This document shows positions 10,574-22,738 of a stretch of DNA of 64,000 nt, one piece after another. The notes under the pieces are model-generated. The model was not told the DNA's origin, ran no database searches, and saw only the letters and a program-made list of their open reading frames with translations. Both the position numbers and the translations under genes were made by a program. Origin of the DNA: Hypericum androsaemum (taxonomy: Eukaryota; Streptophyta; Magnoliopsida; Malpighiales; Hypericaceae); NCBI GenBank assembly GCA_963995505.1, contig OZ023190.1, positions 1,302,001 through 1,366,000 of the forward strand, read 5' to 3'. Positions within the stretch are counted from its first letter, which is position 1. Each line of letters begins with the position of its first letter.

Positions 10574-12437
10574 TGGATCAATTCATGTAAATAAATATGT
10601 ATCAATTAACGAGGTGTTATATCTCAACTAATGCCGGTATTAAAATTTGGTAAATAATTTTTTATCACCATTTGAAATTATGTCTTACTCAATTAGTAGA
10701 TCATGAATATCTACATTCAAGGTAGTTTCTTAGAAAAGTATTCTGTGGGCATGTCTATTGGTTGTTTGTGATGTTTGGCAAAACCAATCCTTCTCCCTAG
10801 ATTGCAAAGCCAGGCTGTACAGCCAATTGGATGTGCTTCAAATCCTAATTTCAAGAAGGGTTGAAATTGTTGAGGAAGAATGAAATTAACTGGCTCACAT
10901 GTTGGTAGGCTATATTTCACTAGGTATATTCTGTTATTTGATTCCATTATTTGCCAAGTTTGGACAAAATGCAGATGAGTGGTATCAGCCACTGGGACAC
11001 AATCTTTCGGTTCAACTTTCATTTGACAAATATTCACGTGCATAAGTACTTTTAACTATCCTAAGTTATTAAAGATTTAGTTTTACTATACCCCTAAAAA
11101 AAATTAGTTTTACTATTTTTTAAAAACCAACGAGCACTTAGATCAATTGTTGATTCTAGTTTAACCAAGAGATTTTGAGTTCGAGCCATTGGAAATGCAG
11201 CAACGCTAAATGCTTATTGAGAGAGATTTGCCACTTTTCAAATATTTTACCCGAATATTAGGCAGTATAAACCATTTTCTAAGAGGAAAAAGATATCATA
11301 TTTTACCATGAATATATTGAAATATGGTACATTCTACTTAAGGTTAGATAATTTAATACATTATTTTTTATAAGTAGATAAATTTCATTAGCTCCATAAA
11401 GAATATAATTGCACATTTTTAACAATTATGAAGTGGGATTAGACCTTTAGTCTAACCGATGTCGTTTCGTTCTCCGGAATACAGGGATGGCGTTCTATTT
11501 GCCGTTGGACTTATTGTGACAATTGGGCCGAAAGAAAGGCAATACCTGCGGCCCATTATCACTTTTAGCGATACCATAGTTCAAAGATGCATGGTTAGCA
11601 ACACTCATATTTTGAGTTTGATGATATATTTTTGTTTGTAAGGTTTAAATTTAAATTTTATTAAAAAAATTAAATCTTTTATCATCCAACTTTCATTGAT
11701 CAATGCTAACTATTTGTATATGACTTAAAAAACAGTATTATTGGATATAGAAACGGATTGTCTATATTTTAGTCAAATTCAGTTCAATTCATTGTCACTC
11801 TAACCAATAGTTTTTTTAGTAAATATATTTTCTCAGCTCTATCAACCTATGTTTGAGTCCTTAAACCATAATTCTCAGAGAATGTGTCACACTCTAGAAA
11901 AGGAAATTCACATTTTTATAAAAAAAATTTACCCGTCCATGGCTCATATTATGCAAAAAGTACATGAATGGTGTATAATTAGTCTGCGAACAAGTATTTA
12001 GATCAACTAACAAAGAAATTATTTTAATTTAATCAGATCAAAAGTTCGAGTCATCGAGACCGCAACAATGTCAAATATTTATTGTGAGTTTTTGCCGTAT
12101 TTAAAAAATATCATTTATCTCGAATTAGTCGGCTCTGTAAATCGGTATATAAAATTGTATAATTAAGACTCATTCTAGCACATGTCAAATTGGACATAGT
12201 AACTATTAGAATAATGGTTTATTATAATTGACGAAATGACTTTCACATTAATTTTTTTCAATCAACAAACCCTTAATTACCCTTAAATTAGTTAATCAAT
12301 ATTTTTTCAAATTTAATTAATTATAAATGAAAATATCCGAAGATGTTCGAATATCACATTATACCCAAACCTGTTTGCACCTTTAAAAGGGTCTCCCATT
12401 TGCCACCGTTGGTTTTGTCTCCGGGCACTCCAAAATA
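10574..12437. other. Intergenic between Copia element and RING gene
   Basis: AT-rich sequence with one protein-like open frame (10717-11043, listed separately). The last 100 bp before 12438 should hold the promoter and 5' UTR of the RING gene. No unambiguous TATA box was picked out. Confidence 0.5.
10717..11043 (-). CDS. Hypothetical 108-residue open frame, possibly a gene fragment
   Basis: ATG at 11041-11043, stop at 10717. The composition is protein-like rather than random, with blocks such as VQTWQIMESNNRIYLVKYSL and LPQQFQPFLKLGFEAHP. There is no signal peptide or membrane segment, and no family is recognised. It stands alone in AT-rich DNA next to a retrotransposon insertion and has no visible flanking exons. 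It may be a remnant of a larger gene or chance. Confidence 0.25.
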   Translation of the reverse strand: MHVNICQMKVEPKDCVPVADTTHLHFVQTWQIMESNNRIYLVKYSLPTCEPVNFILPQQFQPFLKLGFEAHPIGCTAWLCNLGRRIGFAKHHKQPIDMPTEYFSKKLP

Positions 12438-12568
12438 ATGGGGAAAAGAAAGAGGAACACCGACAACGATTCTCTCCCTTCTTCTTCGGGCAAGTTAACC
12501 CTTTTCCTCGTCCTTGTCTTTGTCCTCGTCTGTCTCATAATTTACCTCTAATTATCGTTCACTTTGGT

Positions 12569-12606
<38 letters not shown>

Positions 12607-14513
12607 TCGCTTGCTGTTAAAAGTTTTGGTCTTTAATGAATTGATGCGAGTTTTTTAGCAATTGGATGGCGATAATTTTGTCTTTGTTGAATTGGGTTCG
12701 TTTCTGATGGGAATTGAAGCGTAAAGATGCTTGCTTTTTTCTTTTTAATTAATGGTTGTTCTATGGTTATGGTGTAAGGGGACTGTTTCAAGGTTCGTAC
12801 TTTACCCTTCCTTTAGGTGCCGTACAATGTGTGCTTTGTTTGCTTGATGGTCTGAACGCAACCTCTGTTGCTTGTTATGCCAACTTTCGATTAAGAACGT
12901 AACGGGTTTGATGCTCAAAGCTGTCCTTTCGGGTTTCTCCTGATGCTTGTCAGTTATGGGGATATTGGGTTTTGGTTAATGTGCATTGGGTGTGAAATGA
13001 ATCGCTAATAGGTAGAAATGTGGATGATTGCAATTGTGTTGTTGAGAAGAAGGTGTTTGATTAATCTTGTCGTATCATGTTCGTTTCTGGTTTCACTTTC
13101 AAAGGCTCGATTAAGTGAGATTATCAGAGATAAGGGTTTATGCTAAGTTGGAGAAACTAGAAGATTGATGCCTGAGCTTTGGAGGTTTTCCTTTTCTGTA
13201 ACATTTTATGGATGGATCTCTGTGGCAACCTCTCTATGCCTTGATCTATGTCATAAGTTCATGACTGTATAGTTTAATGTTTGGCTTTCAGTTTTCCTAG
13301 TTGTTAATCTCACAGATTACTCGGATGCTGAATTATCATATTTCCTTATTGCAGACAACATGCCATGCTCTTCAGGGACAAAGCTGTTATTCAAAGAGGT
13401 TAGTCTCTCGTGTCACTGCTCTTCTGTGAATTAACCATTGCTTCCACTTGAGCTCTCCTGTTCTACTTCTTTTGGTTTTTTACTGCAAGGAGAATGGTGC
13501 TTGATGTACCTTTTCATCAATGGGGGATCATGCAACTTAAGCTCTCATTGAGGACTTAAGCTTATGATATATCTTTTCAGCTTGGCATATGATAAAACCC
13601 AACGATGTGTCTTTCAATTTTCCTCTCTGACTCTTCTCATTCACTCAGGTTGGAGACAATAGTGGACATAGATTGAACATGCAATCGTCTCTTGCTCACC
13701 AGCATCATAATCTAGCTCACTCATTTTTCTTGAAAAGATCGCGCCATCACTATGGCCATCAATTTTCTAGGAGAAACTCAGGGAACCAAGCTAGTGCATC
13801 GACTGCTCGTGGGAAGTCTTCCTCTTCGTGGGAAGAGAGACTTCCTATCAAGTTCACCACTCAATCTGGGTTGGAATCTGGACGTTTTACAGGTGAAATA
13901 GCTTTTTTCCGTCCCCTAGCGTGCACGTTACAGATGAAGAATTTGAGTTTCTTCTGCACTAAGGTCAAATATAACGAGCTCTTGAAACATGACAATTTCC
14001 TCTCTTTTTTACACCCCTCACAAAGGGATAGAAGTTGGTAATTGCCACCGATGAACATTCAGGATTGATTAGTACAAGGTGCAGCATCATAATTATCTAT
14101 TTGGCCGAATTTTCTTCAAATGCTGATGTTTCCACTTGGAAAGAATTCAGGACATTCACTTCTCGAATTTTTCTTCTCGCATTCTCTGAGACGACTGCTT
14201 TCTTCCAGGGACCGTGCAAGAGCCATTCAGCAGGCCAGAGAGCACCAACATTAGTCCCTTGACAGTGGAAGCATTTTCCTTCGACGCAGTGAAGATGGTT
14301 TGCGGGATCTGCCAGAGGCAACTGAGACGGGAGCTCACGGTTGCAGCGGTTCTAGCATGTGGCCACGTCTATCATGCAGAATGTTTGGAGACGAGAACAC
14401 CAGACATCGACAAGCACGATCCTCCTTGTCCATTGTGCACAGGATTGGTCCTGCAGATCAAAGATGACCCAGAAAAACAAGCCACAACCTCCTCTGCACT
14501 AGGCCCCAGCTGA
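12438..14513 (+). CDS. Small RING-finger protein, putative E3 ubiquitin ligase
   Basis: The four coding exons inferred are 12438-12489, 13355-13398, 13649-13892 and 14209-14513, giving 214 residues. The N-terminus is short and basic (MGKRKRN), followed by a long Ser/His-rich low-complexity middle. The RING domain occupies about residues 140-185: CGICQ, then CGHVYHAECLE, then CPLC, giving the Cys/His ligands expected for zinc binding and E2 recruitment. Intron 1 uses a GC donor (GCAAGT at 12490). With that choice all junction phases agree; the nearby GTTAAC donor leads to a stop in exon 3. Introns 2 and 3 are GT-AG. No transmembrane segment was seen, so it is probably soluble. Substrate unknown. 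Confidence 0.8.
12571..12603. repeat. (GA)n microsatellite in RING gene intron 1
   Basis: About 16 uninterrupted GA units, 80 bp inside the first intron. Confidence 0.95.
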
Positions 14514-15097
14514 GTAAGAGGAGATAGTGGACTTTGCTTGTGTAGTACTTGATAGTCTAGAGGAGAGGCACAGATTTAGGTGGATTTCTTAGAAGGGAAG
14601 TATAGGTCCTTGACATGGATAGGATGTTTCTATTTTGTTTCCCGAGGCACAGCAATTTGGCTAATACTTACTTGGAAGTTGGTAGTGGGCTGCATACCCT
14701 TTTGTTGTTGTAAATAGATCAAATGTGGAATTTATCCCCCTCTCTCTCTCTCTCCTTTTCTTAATTTCTCTCTCATATATATAACTCATGTCTAAATGTT
14801 AGAAAATTAAAATTATCACGATTAAATGGAGCATCAACAAATATAATTTTAAATTTTACGTAGTACCGCTTCTTCCTCTATTGAGCATTCGTCAGAAAAT
14901 TTACCTATAATTTAATTGTGGAACGAACTCAGCATTCTTTACTTTAATTCTACTTCTATTTTCTTTTCGTGGCGGTTGGATATTGCAAATATTTTCATAA
15001 CCCAATTGTTGGCCAGTTACCCCTAAAAAAAAAATTTTGTGTTGGCCAGTTGTGCTTTTACTTGCCGTGGAAAAGTTCCGGATTAAAATATTTTAAA
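14514..15097. other. RING gene 3' UTR and intergenic DNA
   Basis: The 3' UTR probably runs to around 14720-14760, where a CT-rich repeat (near 14735-14755) begins. The remainder is AT-rich with no gene. Confidence 0.5.
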
Positions 15098-15106
15098 TTA
15101 AATTTT

Positions 15107-16271
15107 GGAGAAATTACTCTCAAGTCTCTCGGGTTTGCTTAAATATATTCAAAAATCCCTTTTTGCAAAATATACGCCGAAGTCCCCCGTATTTGATTTT
15201 ATTATACTTTTCGATCCCTAAATGAAGTTTTTTTTTTCTTTTTTTTCATTGAAATGACAAAAATACTCTTAGAAAAAAATAATAATTACATCATATCTCT
15301 TCTTCTCCCTCCTGAAAATTATCCAATTTCCAATTTCTCCTAGAAAATTGCACTAATTCAACTTTTTGGTCCAAGAAAATTCCTCGACCTCCCCGGCTCT
15401 CCTCTCCGGCTGTCCCAATTACGTCCGTCAGGAGACGACACCCTTTATTGTCGGAGTTCCACTTTAATCTCCTGAAATCTGCGATCTTCGTGTCCCCGTG
15501 GTACCTCTCCGGCGACGAGTCATCCTCCTCGTCCACGGCCACCCCCGACGACGATGGGATGGAAGCGAAAGCCAGGAACTTTGTGGGTCGGAGGGGGGAG
15601 CAGCATACAGAACAGGGAGCAAGAAGCAGTTTTGGGTTCCCGAAAAGGGGAGGAACGGTCGGTGACGGGTCGCCGGCAACAAAGATGGGAGCATGGGCGT
15701 TCTTCGACCACGAGGAGGGAGGCGGAGTCCTGCTCGTCGTCGTGAAGCTCTTCTTCTTCTTCTATGGTCGCAGTTCCCCCGTCATCGTCGCCGTTTACCG
15801 TTACAGCCGGATGAAGTCGTTCCTACACCTCAACCATTCTTCCAACCGATTCGAAGCGGAGGATTGGGCACGGCAGGTTCGGGTCGGTGTACGAGTTGTC
15901 GACGTGAAGCACCGATTCGAAGCGGAGGATTCCGCACGACGGGTTCAATTAGATGAACCCTAATTATTGCGATATGGTCGGTCGTTGTCCCTGGTATTGG
16001 AAATTGGAATTGGAAACTTCTTAGAGTTCTTACGGAATTGGAAATTTTTTAGGAGGAAGAAGAAGAGATGATGTCAGCAGTTTTTTAATTTTTGTTCTAA
16101 GGATATTTTGGTCATTTTATTGACAAAAATGAAAAAAGAGCTGCTAACGTGCGCCAGTGACCCAAAAGTATAATAAAATCAAATAAGAGGAACGTCGGCG
16201 TGTATTTTGCAAACAGGGGAGACTTTTGAGTATATTTAAGCAAATCCGATGGACTTGAGAGTAATTTTCCC
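15107..16271. mobile_element. Non-autonomous MULE with 9-bp target duplication (Pack-MULE candidate)
   Basis: Long inverted repeats at about 15107-15272 and 16098-16271 match closely (ATTACTCTCAAGTC at each end in opposite orientation). TTAAATTTT is duplicated immediately outside both ends (15098-15106 and 16272-16280), the 9-bp size typical of Mutator. No transposase is encoded. The GC-richer interior (about 15380-15960) is unlike the AT-rich flanks and could be captured host sequence. It contains a CGATTCGAAGCGGAGGATT repeat present twice and several overlapping open frames. I could not identify a source gene. Confidence 0.88.
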
Positions 16272-16280
16272 TTAAATTTT

Positions 16281-16810
16281 TGACAAGGTGTGAACTTTTA
16301 GAAAAATATTTTATAAAAAATTAGTCACAAAAACACTTTCATTCAACATGATAGAAAAAAAATGAATCTAAATCCAATCTTAAGAACCTTAAAGATAGTG
16401 ACGAATCTTGTATGTGTTCCCTAAGAAAAAAATTGTCCATCTTTTTTGTTTTCAAAGTATTGCAAAAAGATATAAAAATTCTTGAATGAAAATGAGAAAA
16501 ATTGAATTCCATTTTCAACCACTCCTACGGAAAATAGTAATCATAGCACATGGTTAAGCATGATTTTCCCAATATAAATAAAGCAGGTTTTATATTTTTA
16601 CAATGAACAAAGATTGGATCTGAGTTTACATCCTTACCTGAAAAAACCTGCAGAGATGACAGAGACAGTTTTAACCATGTCCACACAACCATTTTCAACT
16701 GTACAATGTCTTCTGGATACGAACCATGTAAAACCTACAAGATGTCATAATTCGCAACTCGCAATTGAATTTTGTTCACGCACTAGAAAATAGACAATAA
16801 TCCTAAGAAA
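16281..16810. other. Intergenic / 3' flank of the MUSTANG gene
   Basis: AT-rich sequence. The part next to 16810 should be the 3' UTR of the minus-strand gene. Nothing else was recognised. Confidence 0.5.
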
Positions 16811-19800
16811 CTAAGCAGAGGCTAATGGTTCCTTGCAAGTGACCTTGTTATGGCCCGCGCCCTTGCACCTGGTGCAAGTCACTGTTCTCCTGAACTCGCC
16901 TGCCTTGTGTCGTTTCTCCTTCTGCACCGGAGGCCGAGGCGTAGTAGGAGGAAGCACTGCCGCGGGTTCCTGATCACCTCCTTCTCCTTCTTCTGGGAGC
17001 CCAAAAGTCGCTATAACAGGGATTATCGACCCGGAATATGTTGCTCGGTAGCTGTCGACGGTGAAGTACTTGGAACAGAAGTCATATGGACTCCTATGAA
17101 CAGAAATGAAGACGGCCATGGCATGCCGACAAGGCAATCCGGTCACTTCCCACTCGAGACAAGTGCATTTGCGAGTGTCGATGTTAACGACGTGAACAGA
17201 GTCGTCGTGTACCTCAAATATGGTATCGGAAGAAAACAACACTTTCATACACCGACCTTTTTCAGTGTCTTGGTGTATTTTTTGCTCCTTGGATGGAGTA
17301 AGTCTTGTCCCCCACTCATTAGAGATCGTTTGGCGCTTGTGTAGCAACTCCATCATCTTGCAGATCAGAGCTTCTACCTTCTGTATTATGGGTTTATCCG
17401 GGACTTCGTCGATCCATTCTGCATATAACTCCGCCACATCAACCGTGACATGATCGTAATGCTCGCCTTTAAATACTGCCTTTGCCCAATATTCTGGCTC
17501 ATTCTGCATCAACCAGTCATAAGCATGCACAGAAACCCTTTTTATCTGCTCCATCGACATTCTAAAGCTCTCAAGTCGAACTGCATGGGCAGCAGACAAC
17601 AAATATCCAAGCAAAGTACTTTTGCCATCTCCACCAAATGGCCCCTTTAAATTGAACATGAAACTATCCAGCAGATGAAATATAGAATAACCGTGATGAC
17701 AATCTCCAAATAAGTCAAGCACTGGGTTTCTCAGGCTCTTATCTTTGTCGGAGACAAAGGTTAGAGATGCCGGGGTAGAGATAGCTGACTTTAGGTGCTC
17801 CAAGAACCAACGCCAGTTACTGTCATTCTCAACATCCACGACGGCAAAGGCAACAGGAAAAAAATCGTTGTTTCCGTCAATCCCGGTGGCTGTCAACAAG
17901 ACTTCATGGTATTTCGATCTCAGTGGGGTGGAATCAAGAAAGAGAAGTGGTCTACAGCCTCTCTGGAATCCATCTATTGAGGCATGAAAAGACACAAACA
18001 TACACTGAAATTTCTTCTCGGTGTCGATTAAAAGCTTCGCAGAGCTACCAGGATTTGCCTCCATCAACTTCTCACAAAACCACTGCAACTGACTGTAAGC
18101 TCCTTTGTGTGAACCCTGAAGCTGCACCCTAGCATCCTCCAGTCCACGCCAAACTTGGGTGTAACTCAGTTCAATGCCAAAGTCCCGTTGAATTTCATTG
18201 GCGATATCCTTTGGTTTTTGATGGGGACTCTCGCTCAACTTATCCTTTATAACACCCACCAACCAGTTTTTTGATGAATGTTTAGCCTTCCAAGACTCTC
18301 CTCCACAGGTATGTGAACTATTCATCTTCTTTATTCGAAATACTTGTTCAAGTGGAACCCAGGATGCATGAATCTTCCACGAACAACCTTCGGCAGCACA
18401 TACAACACTGGCTCGATTAGTATCATTCTTCTTGAACCTGTAACCAAAGCGACGTGCAATGGAATATTTCTGCAGCGCGGCACGGAATTCTGCCACATTT
18501 TTGAAGTCCTGACCTTCACTGGTAATTCCACCTTTCCATGAAGCAACTGAGTTGTCCAGCGGAGCAAAATCAGAGTTGTAACTTGCAGGAGAATGATAAG
18601 ATTGAGATGATCCTGATATAAAAGCTGGAGATTCTAGTTGCTGCTCCACATAAACATCAACCACAGAACTATCGACATCGCTGCTCCAAATATTTTTCTT
18701 CGCAGATGGTTGGCCCTTCAAAGAAGCAGTGCGCCTGCGCTTTTTAACAGCGTCAGCAGGAGTTGCATTGATATCATATACAGTAGGTTCATTTTCTGAC
18801 GCATCAGCAGCTTGATCCTCGGTAGTATCACGTGGCGCTGAACGTTTAGATTTGCCTGACACTTTATTAGTAAATTGGCCTGGTGCAGCAAGAGCTATTA
18901 TAGTGTCACGGGATGATGCTGAAAGTTCCTCAGGAATCCTCTTATGAGAAGAAACTACACGAGTTCTCTTACTAGAAACAGGCGTTCTCTTCTTCTCAGG
19001 AGTTCTCTTATGCGAAGAAACTACACGAGTTCTCTTACTAGAAACAGGCGTTCTCTTCTTACGAGAAACTACAGGCGTGACTTTGATCGGTATTACTGTA
19101 GAACGAAATGCAGCATTACTACTGGTAGTAGCAGCATTTGGAGATGCCACTTGGGGTGGCACGGTCTCAGCAACTTTTATGACACTGGCTCTGCAAGTCA
19201 ATTATCATGATGCATGAGTAAAAAAATGAGGAATCAATAGGGACAAATAGATCTTTATGAACATCAAATTCCAACAATTTGAACACAGTGCCATGCTAAG
19301 AACAGGCATGAAAGGTTGAAGTGAGAAGATATGAGAGGTCAACATCTAAAGCCCTAAGGGATAGCCAATCCAGTTAAGCTCTATCAGCAGAAAACTTTAT
19401 TGATTCTAGCAGCACATTGGTAAATCACGTCCAATGAAACAAAGAAACGCTGCAATCAAACAAACTGCACAAAAGGGGGCAAATACCTGTTGGCGAGAAC
19501 GGATAGTTTATCAAAACCTTTCTTCCCCGAAATGAAAACCTCAGCAGTGACTGCATCACCATAAAAATCAAACATCCTCTTCAGGCATCTATCAGTTGAC
19601 AAAGTTATTAGAGTTCGCTTATTCCCCGGAATGAAATACTTCATGGACAACGATGTATGCTCGAAGTTGCACATTTCAGCCAGTTTTAGTTTGAGATCAT
19701 CGAACAATGTTTCATGGTTAACATCCACCGCATGCGCATCGCCTCCAGCATAGGAAAGGGATCCATCATCGTTTGTGCGAAATTCACCTCCAGACTGACA

Positions 19801-19827
19801 AATGAGAATAAGCTTCGTCCTCGCCAT
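16811..19827 (-). CDS. MUSTANG-B type domesticated Mutator transposase with PB1 domain
   Basis: The two coding exons inferred are 19827-19487 and 19190-16811 (GT-AG, phase 2), about 906 residues. The start is MARTKLILICQSGGEF, the usual start of this family. The domains are: PB1 (about residues 1-100); a basic Ser/Thr-rich linker; the MuDR N-terminal zinc-binding module (about 343-410, ending SSHTCGG); the MULE transposase core (about 525-620, with FLDSTPL and FVSDKDKSL giving two acidic catalytic positions); a SWIM finger (CTC...CRH, about 789-803); and a C-terminal CCHC knuckle (CTRCKGAGHNKVTC). The long intact frame, the PB1 fusion and the absence of terminal inverted repeats argue for a host gene, probably a nuclear DNA-binding regulator. 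One oddity is that the CxxH motif of the core reads SIFH, with Ser for Cys. A 22-residue tandem duplication lies in the linker. Confidence 0.88.
18929..19060 (-). repeat. 66-bp in-frame tandem duplication in the MUSTANG-B linker
   Basis: Two back-to-back copies of a 22-residue basic block beginning KKRTPVSSKRTRVV and ending HKR(T/I)PE lie at about residues 158-201. They are nearly identical at the DNA level, so the duplication is recent. Confidence 0.85.
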
Positions 19828-21330
19828 TTGGATGAAAAATCTATGATCCAAATGAATAGTAGAAAGTCAATGAAGCATAAAGGGAGGTTGTAATCAATGT
19901 CAGAGGAAATTGACGTGAATCGGTTAAGACGTTAAAAAAAGGCACCAACGACAAAGAGCTATACCAACCAATTTGGAGTTGATTTCTACTGGCTCCGTGA
20001 ATTAGACAGCAGCAGCCAGCAGTTGCATTAAACAAGACTCCAAGAAATTTTTTACAAAACATTTTTCTACGATATGTCCCCTAAATGTTTAGCAACATTG
20101 TAGTTTAGAAAACGGACACTATAGAGCCTGGAAATGGAGTGAAAAAAGTTATCACAACCCTGCAAGGGTACTCTTTGTAATTAATAGTTCATTCCCTAAC
20201 TCCCAGGAATAGAGGACAATAACAGATATCACAGAAGACTTCACAACCAATTCAGCTTCAGTAAGAACAATTTTGGTTGCATGGAAACCACAATGTAAAG
20301 GTCAGACAAGAATGCATGTTAATTAGATTAGCGAAAGCCACCAATACCACCCAAACAACTCCCGTTAACATGCAATAATCCAGCACAAATGAACACTGCA
20401 ATGCGGGGAGACCTATGGTCTATCCATCTGCTAATCCCCTAAGCACTCCAACCGAGCATCTCTAAAACAACCAAAAGTCACGGATATCACCCATCTTTTC
20501 CTCCACAAGCTCAAAAACATCCCACAAACTACAACCCTCTTGAGCAAACTCCACGAAAGATGCTACATTGATCAAGTAATCACTAATCAAAGAATGAACA
20601 ACAGCAATAAAGACACAAACTTGATTACCTGAACCCGTTATATCACACCCCAGTATCAAGTAGAAACAAAAAAAAAGCTCAACCACACTACAGCTACCAA
20701 TTGGGAAAACAGTACAAGTAGTCCCCTAAAGTTCATGAATTTGGCCCAACCAAGTTTGAAGGCTTAAGAGCCATACAAGACCATCAACAAACCAAATACC
20801 CACAAATAAAGAAGCTGCATTGACTAAGTTATCATAAGTCAAACAATGAAAAACAACAGCAAAGACACAAACTTGATCACATAAACCCTTTCAATTGGAG
20901 TCCACCATCAAATTAGAAACGAAAAAAGTCAACCACCACATAGCACAGGCATTGAATCATCAAGGAAAGGAGAATCAAGGGCCTTTGACCATGTAAAGGA
21001 AGAACACACCAAGCTTGGAATTTTTAGAGCCATATCAGATACCCACAAACCCAAACCAAACAAAGGTGACACTTTTAGGGTAAATTATTGCTACCAAAGA
21101 GACAATTCAGCCCAATTTTGTGAAGAGAGAGAGAGAGGTGAACGAGACTTACCAGGAAACCCTAGATTTTGGGGGCTTTCTGAAAATTGGGGAAAACTTC
21201 GGGGAAAGTTTGGGGCTTTCGGAGGGAAGAAGGGAAAATATTGGAGGGCGTTGGTGGAAAATCGAAAATAACAATCTGGTGCGGATAAGATTAGGGTTTT
21301 GAAAAAGAGAGAAGTTGTGAGTTTAAGGGG
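19828..21330 (-). other. 5' UTR, UTR intron and promoter side of the MUSTANG-B gene
   Basis: A plausible non-coding first exon ends at 21153 on the minus strand with a good donor (CTG|GTAAGT). It contains CT-rich and AAACCCTA-type 5' UTR sequence up to about 21320. A plausible acceptor (CATAG) lies at 19841-19842, 13 nt before the ATG. Together these imply a UTR intron of about 1.3 kb, a common arrangement in this family. It is inferred from splice signals only. Confidence 0.45.
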
Positions 21331-22410
21331 TGATTCTGGAGTTTCGCGGAATTTTGGCTACTGGTTCGAGAGGGAGTAGGACAGCAGTTTTCATATATTA
21401 GGTATCTCAAAATTTTATCAATTATACACTTGGATAATTAATGAACCTTTATAGAAGACCTTATTAGTATAATCTATAATAAGGTAAGTTATAATTTCAT
21501 GTCATCATTTTTTTTATATCAACTAATATTTAGTTACTCATTGGACTGAGAAATTCATATTCGATTCTACCCTCTAAAGTCAAGTGATCGATATTTATAA
21601 AAAATTTCTACCAAATACCGAATTCACCGATACCAAAAATCTAAAAAAGCCCTTACCTATCGTAATCGCAAACATATGGTAGGACTACCGAAAAACGAAT
21701 TAGATTTTGATAAATTAGAGATTTTACGGAATTTACCAAAATTGTTGGCAAAAATCTTAATTCATCAAAAATCCCCAAAAATTCAAAACCATAAATTGAA
21801 CTGTAGTTGTGTCATGTATCTGGCTATACAAGACAAATAAGTAAGAGCTTACCTTCTAACGACAACGTCCGATACGTGGTGGCTGTTGGCAGGCGAGGCC
21901 AGGGGTCTTCAAAAAATTTCGAAGAGGAGGATGCAGGGAAACTGGAAAGTGTTTGTGTCCGTAGGCAAAATTGTTGCTTTCAACATTGTTGTCTTCTCAA
22001 AAGTTCGAATTCAAGATTTTTAATGTCTAGAACAACTCCATTATTAGTTAATTTAAGTGATTGTTAGTTCTTATATATTATATTGATATAGCATGTTTGT
22101 ACATATTAACAAATATTATATCTTATATATTAAAATGATTACCTTATAATGTAATTAAAGCATAAATATAATTAATTATCACCCATAGGAAAATTACCAT
22201 ATATTTTACATTGTTAAATTAACATAAGCATTAAATACAATACATAATTAAATTTATAGTTTCCTAATATGCTTAACCTTACATTGGTTGGGACATGAGA
22301 GTGGTAATGGCAATAAGTTAATCATTAATTGCTGAATTACATGGCAAAAAGGGATTGGTTGGTCTATGGCCTAATATAGTAGACTAGGTATACCTAAGAA
22401 TACCTACATT
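21331..22410. other. Intergenic, nothing recognised
   Basis: AT-rich sequence. It probably contains the promoter of the minus-strand MUSTANG gene near its left end. No transposon or coding signal was recognised. Confidence 0.45.
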
Positions 22411-22738
22411 GGTGAGCGGACCCAATAAATAATTAATTTCTCTCTCATCAAACTACTATTCAATCTAATCTAATCCAATCCAACCAAATCTTTTACCATC
22501 TTCATTAGTGATCTCATCCAATCCGCTCACCAAATAAATAAATAATTTCTCTCATCCACATATTATCTATAACTTAATTTATGTTTACATATAAATTGCA
22601 ATAAATGTATAAAATAATGCATCCTTAATTATAACAAGCAAAAAATTAAAATAAAATAACAAATTAAGATTACAAAAGTTGGAATACAAAATTAGAAAGA
22701 AAATACAAATTATATATTTAATTACTAGTACCGAATTT

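Noticed and set aside
15448..15963. 171-codon plus-strand frame inside the MULE at 15107
   Set aside because: Overlapped by other open frames on both strands in GC-rich sequence. No recognised domain, so it was not called as a gene; the interior is only noted as possible captured DNA.
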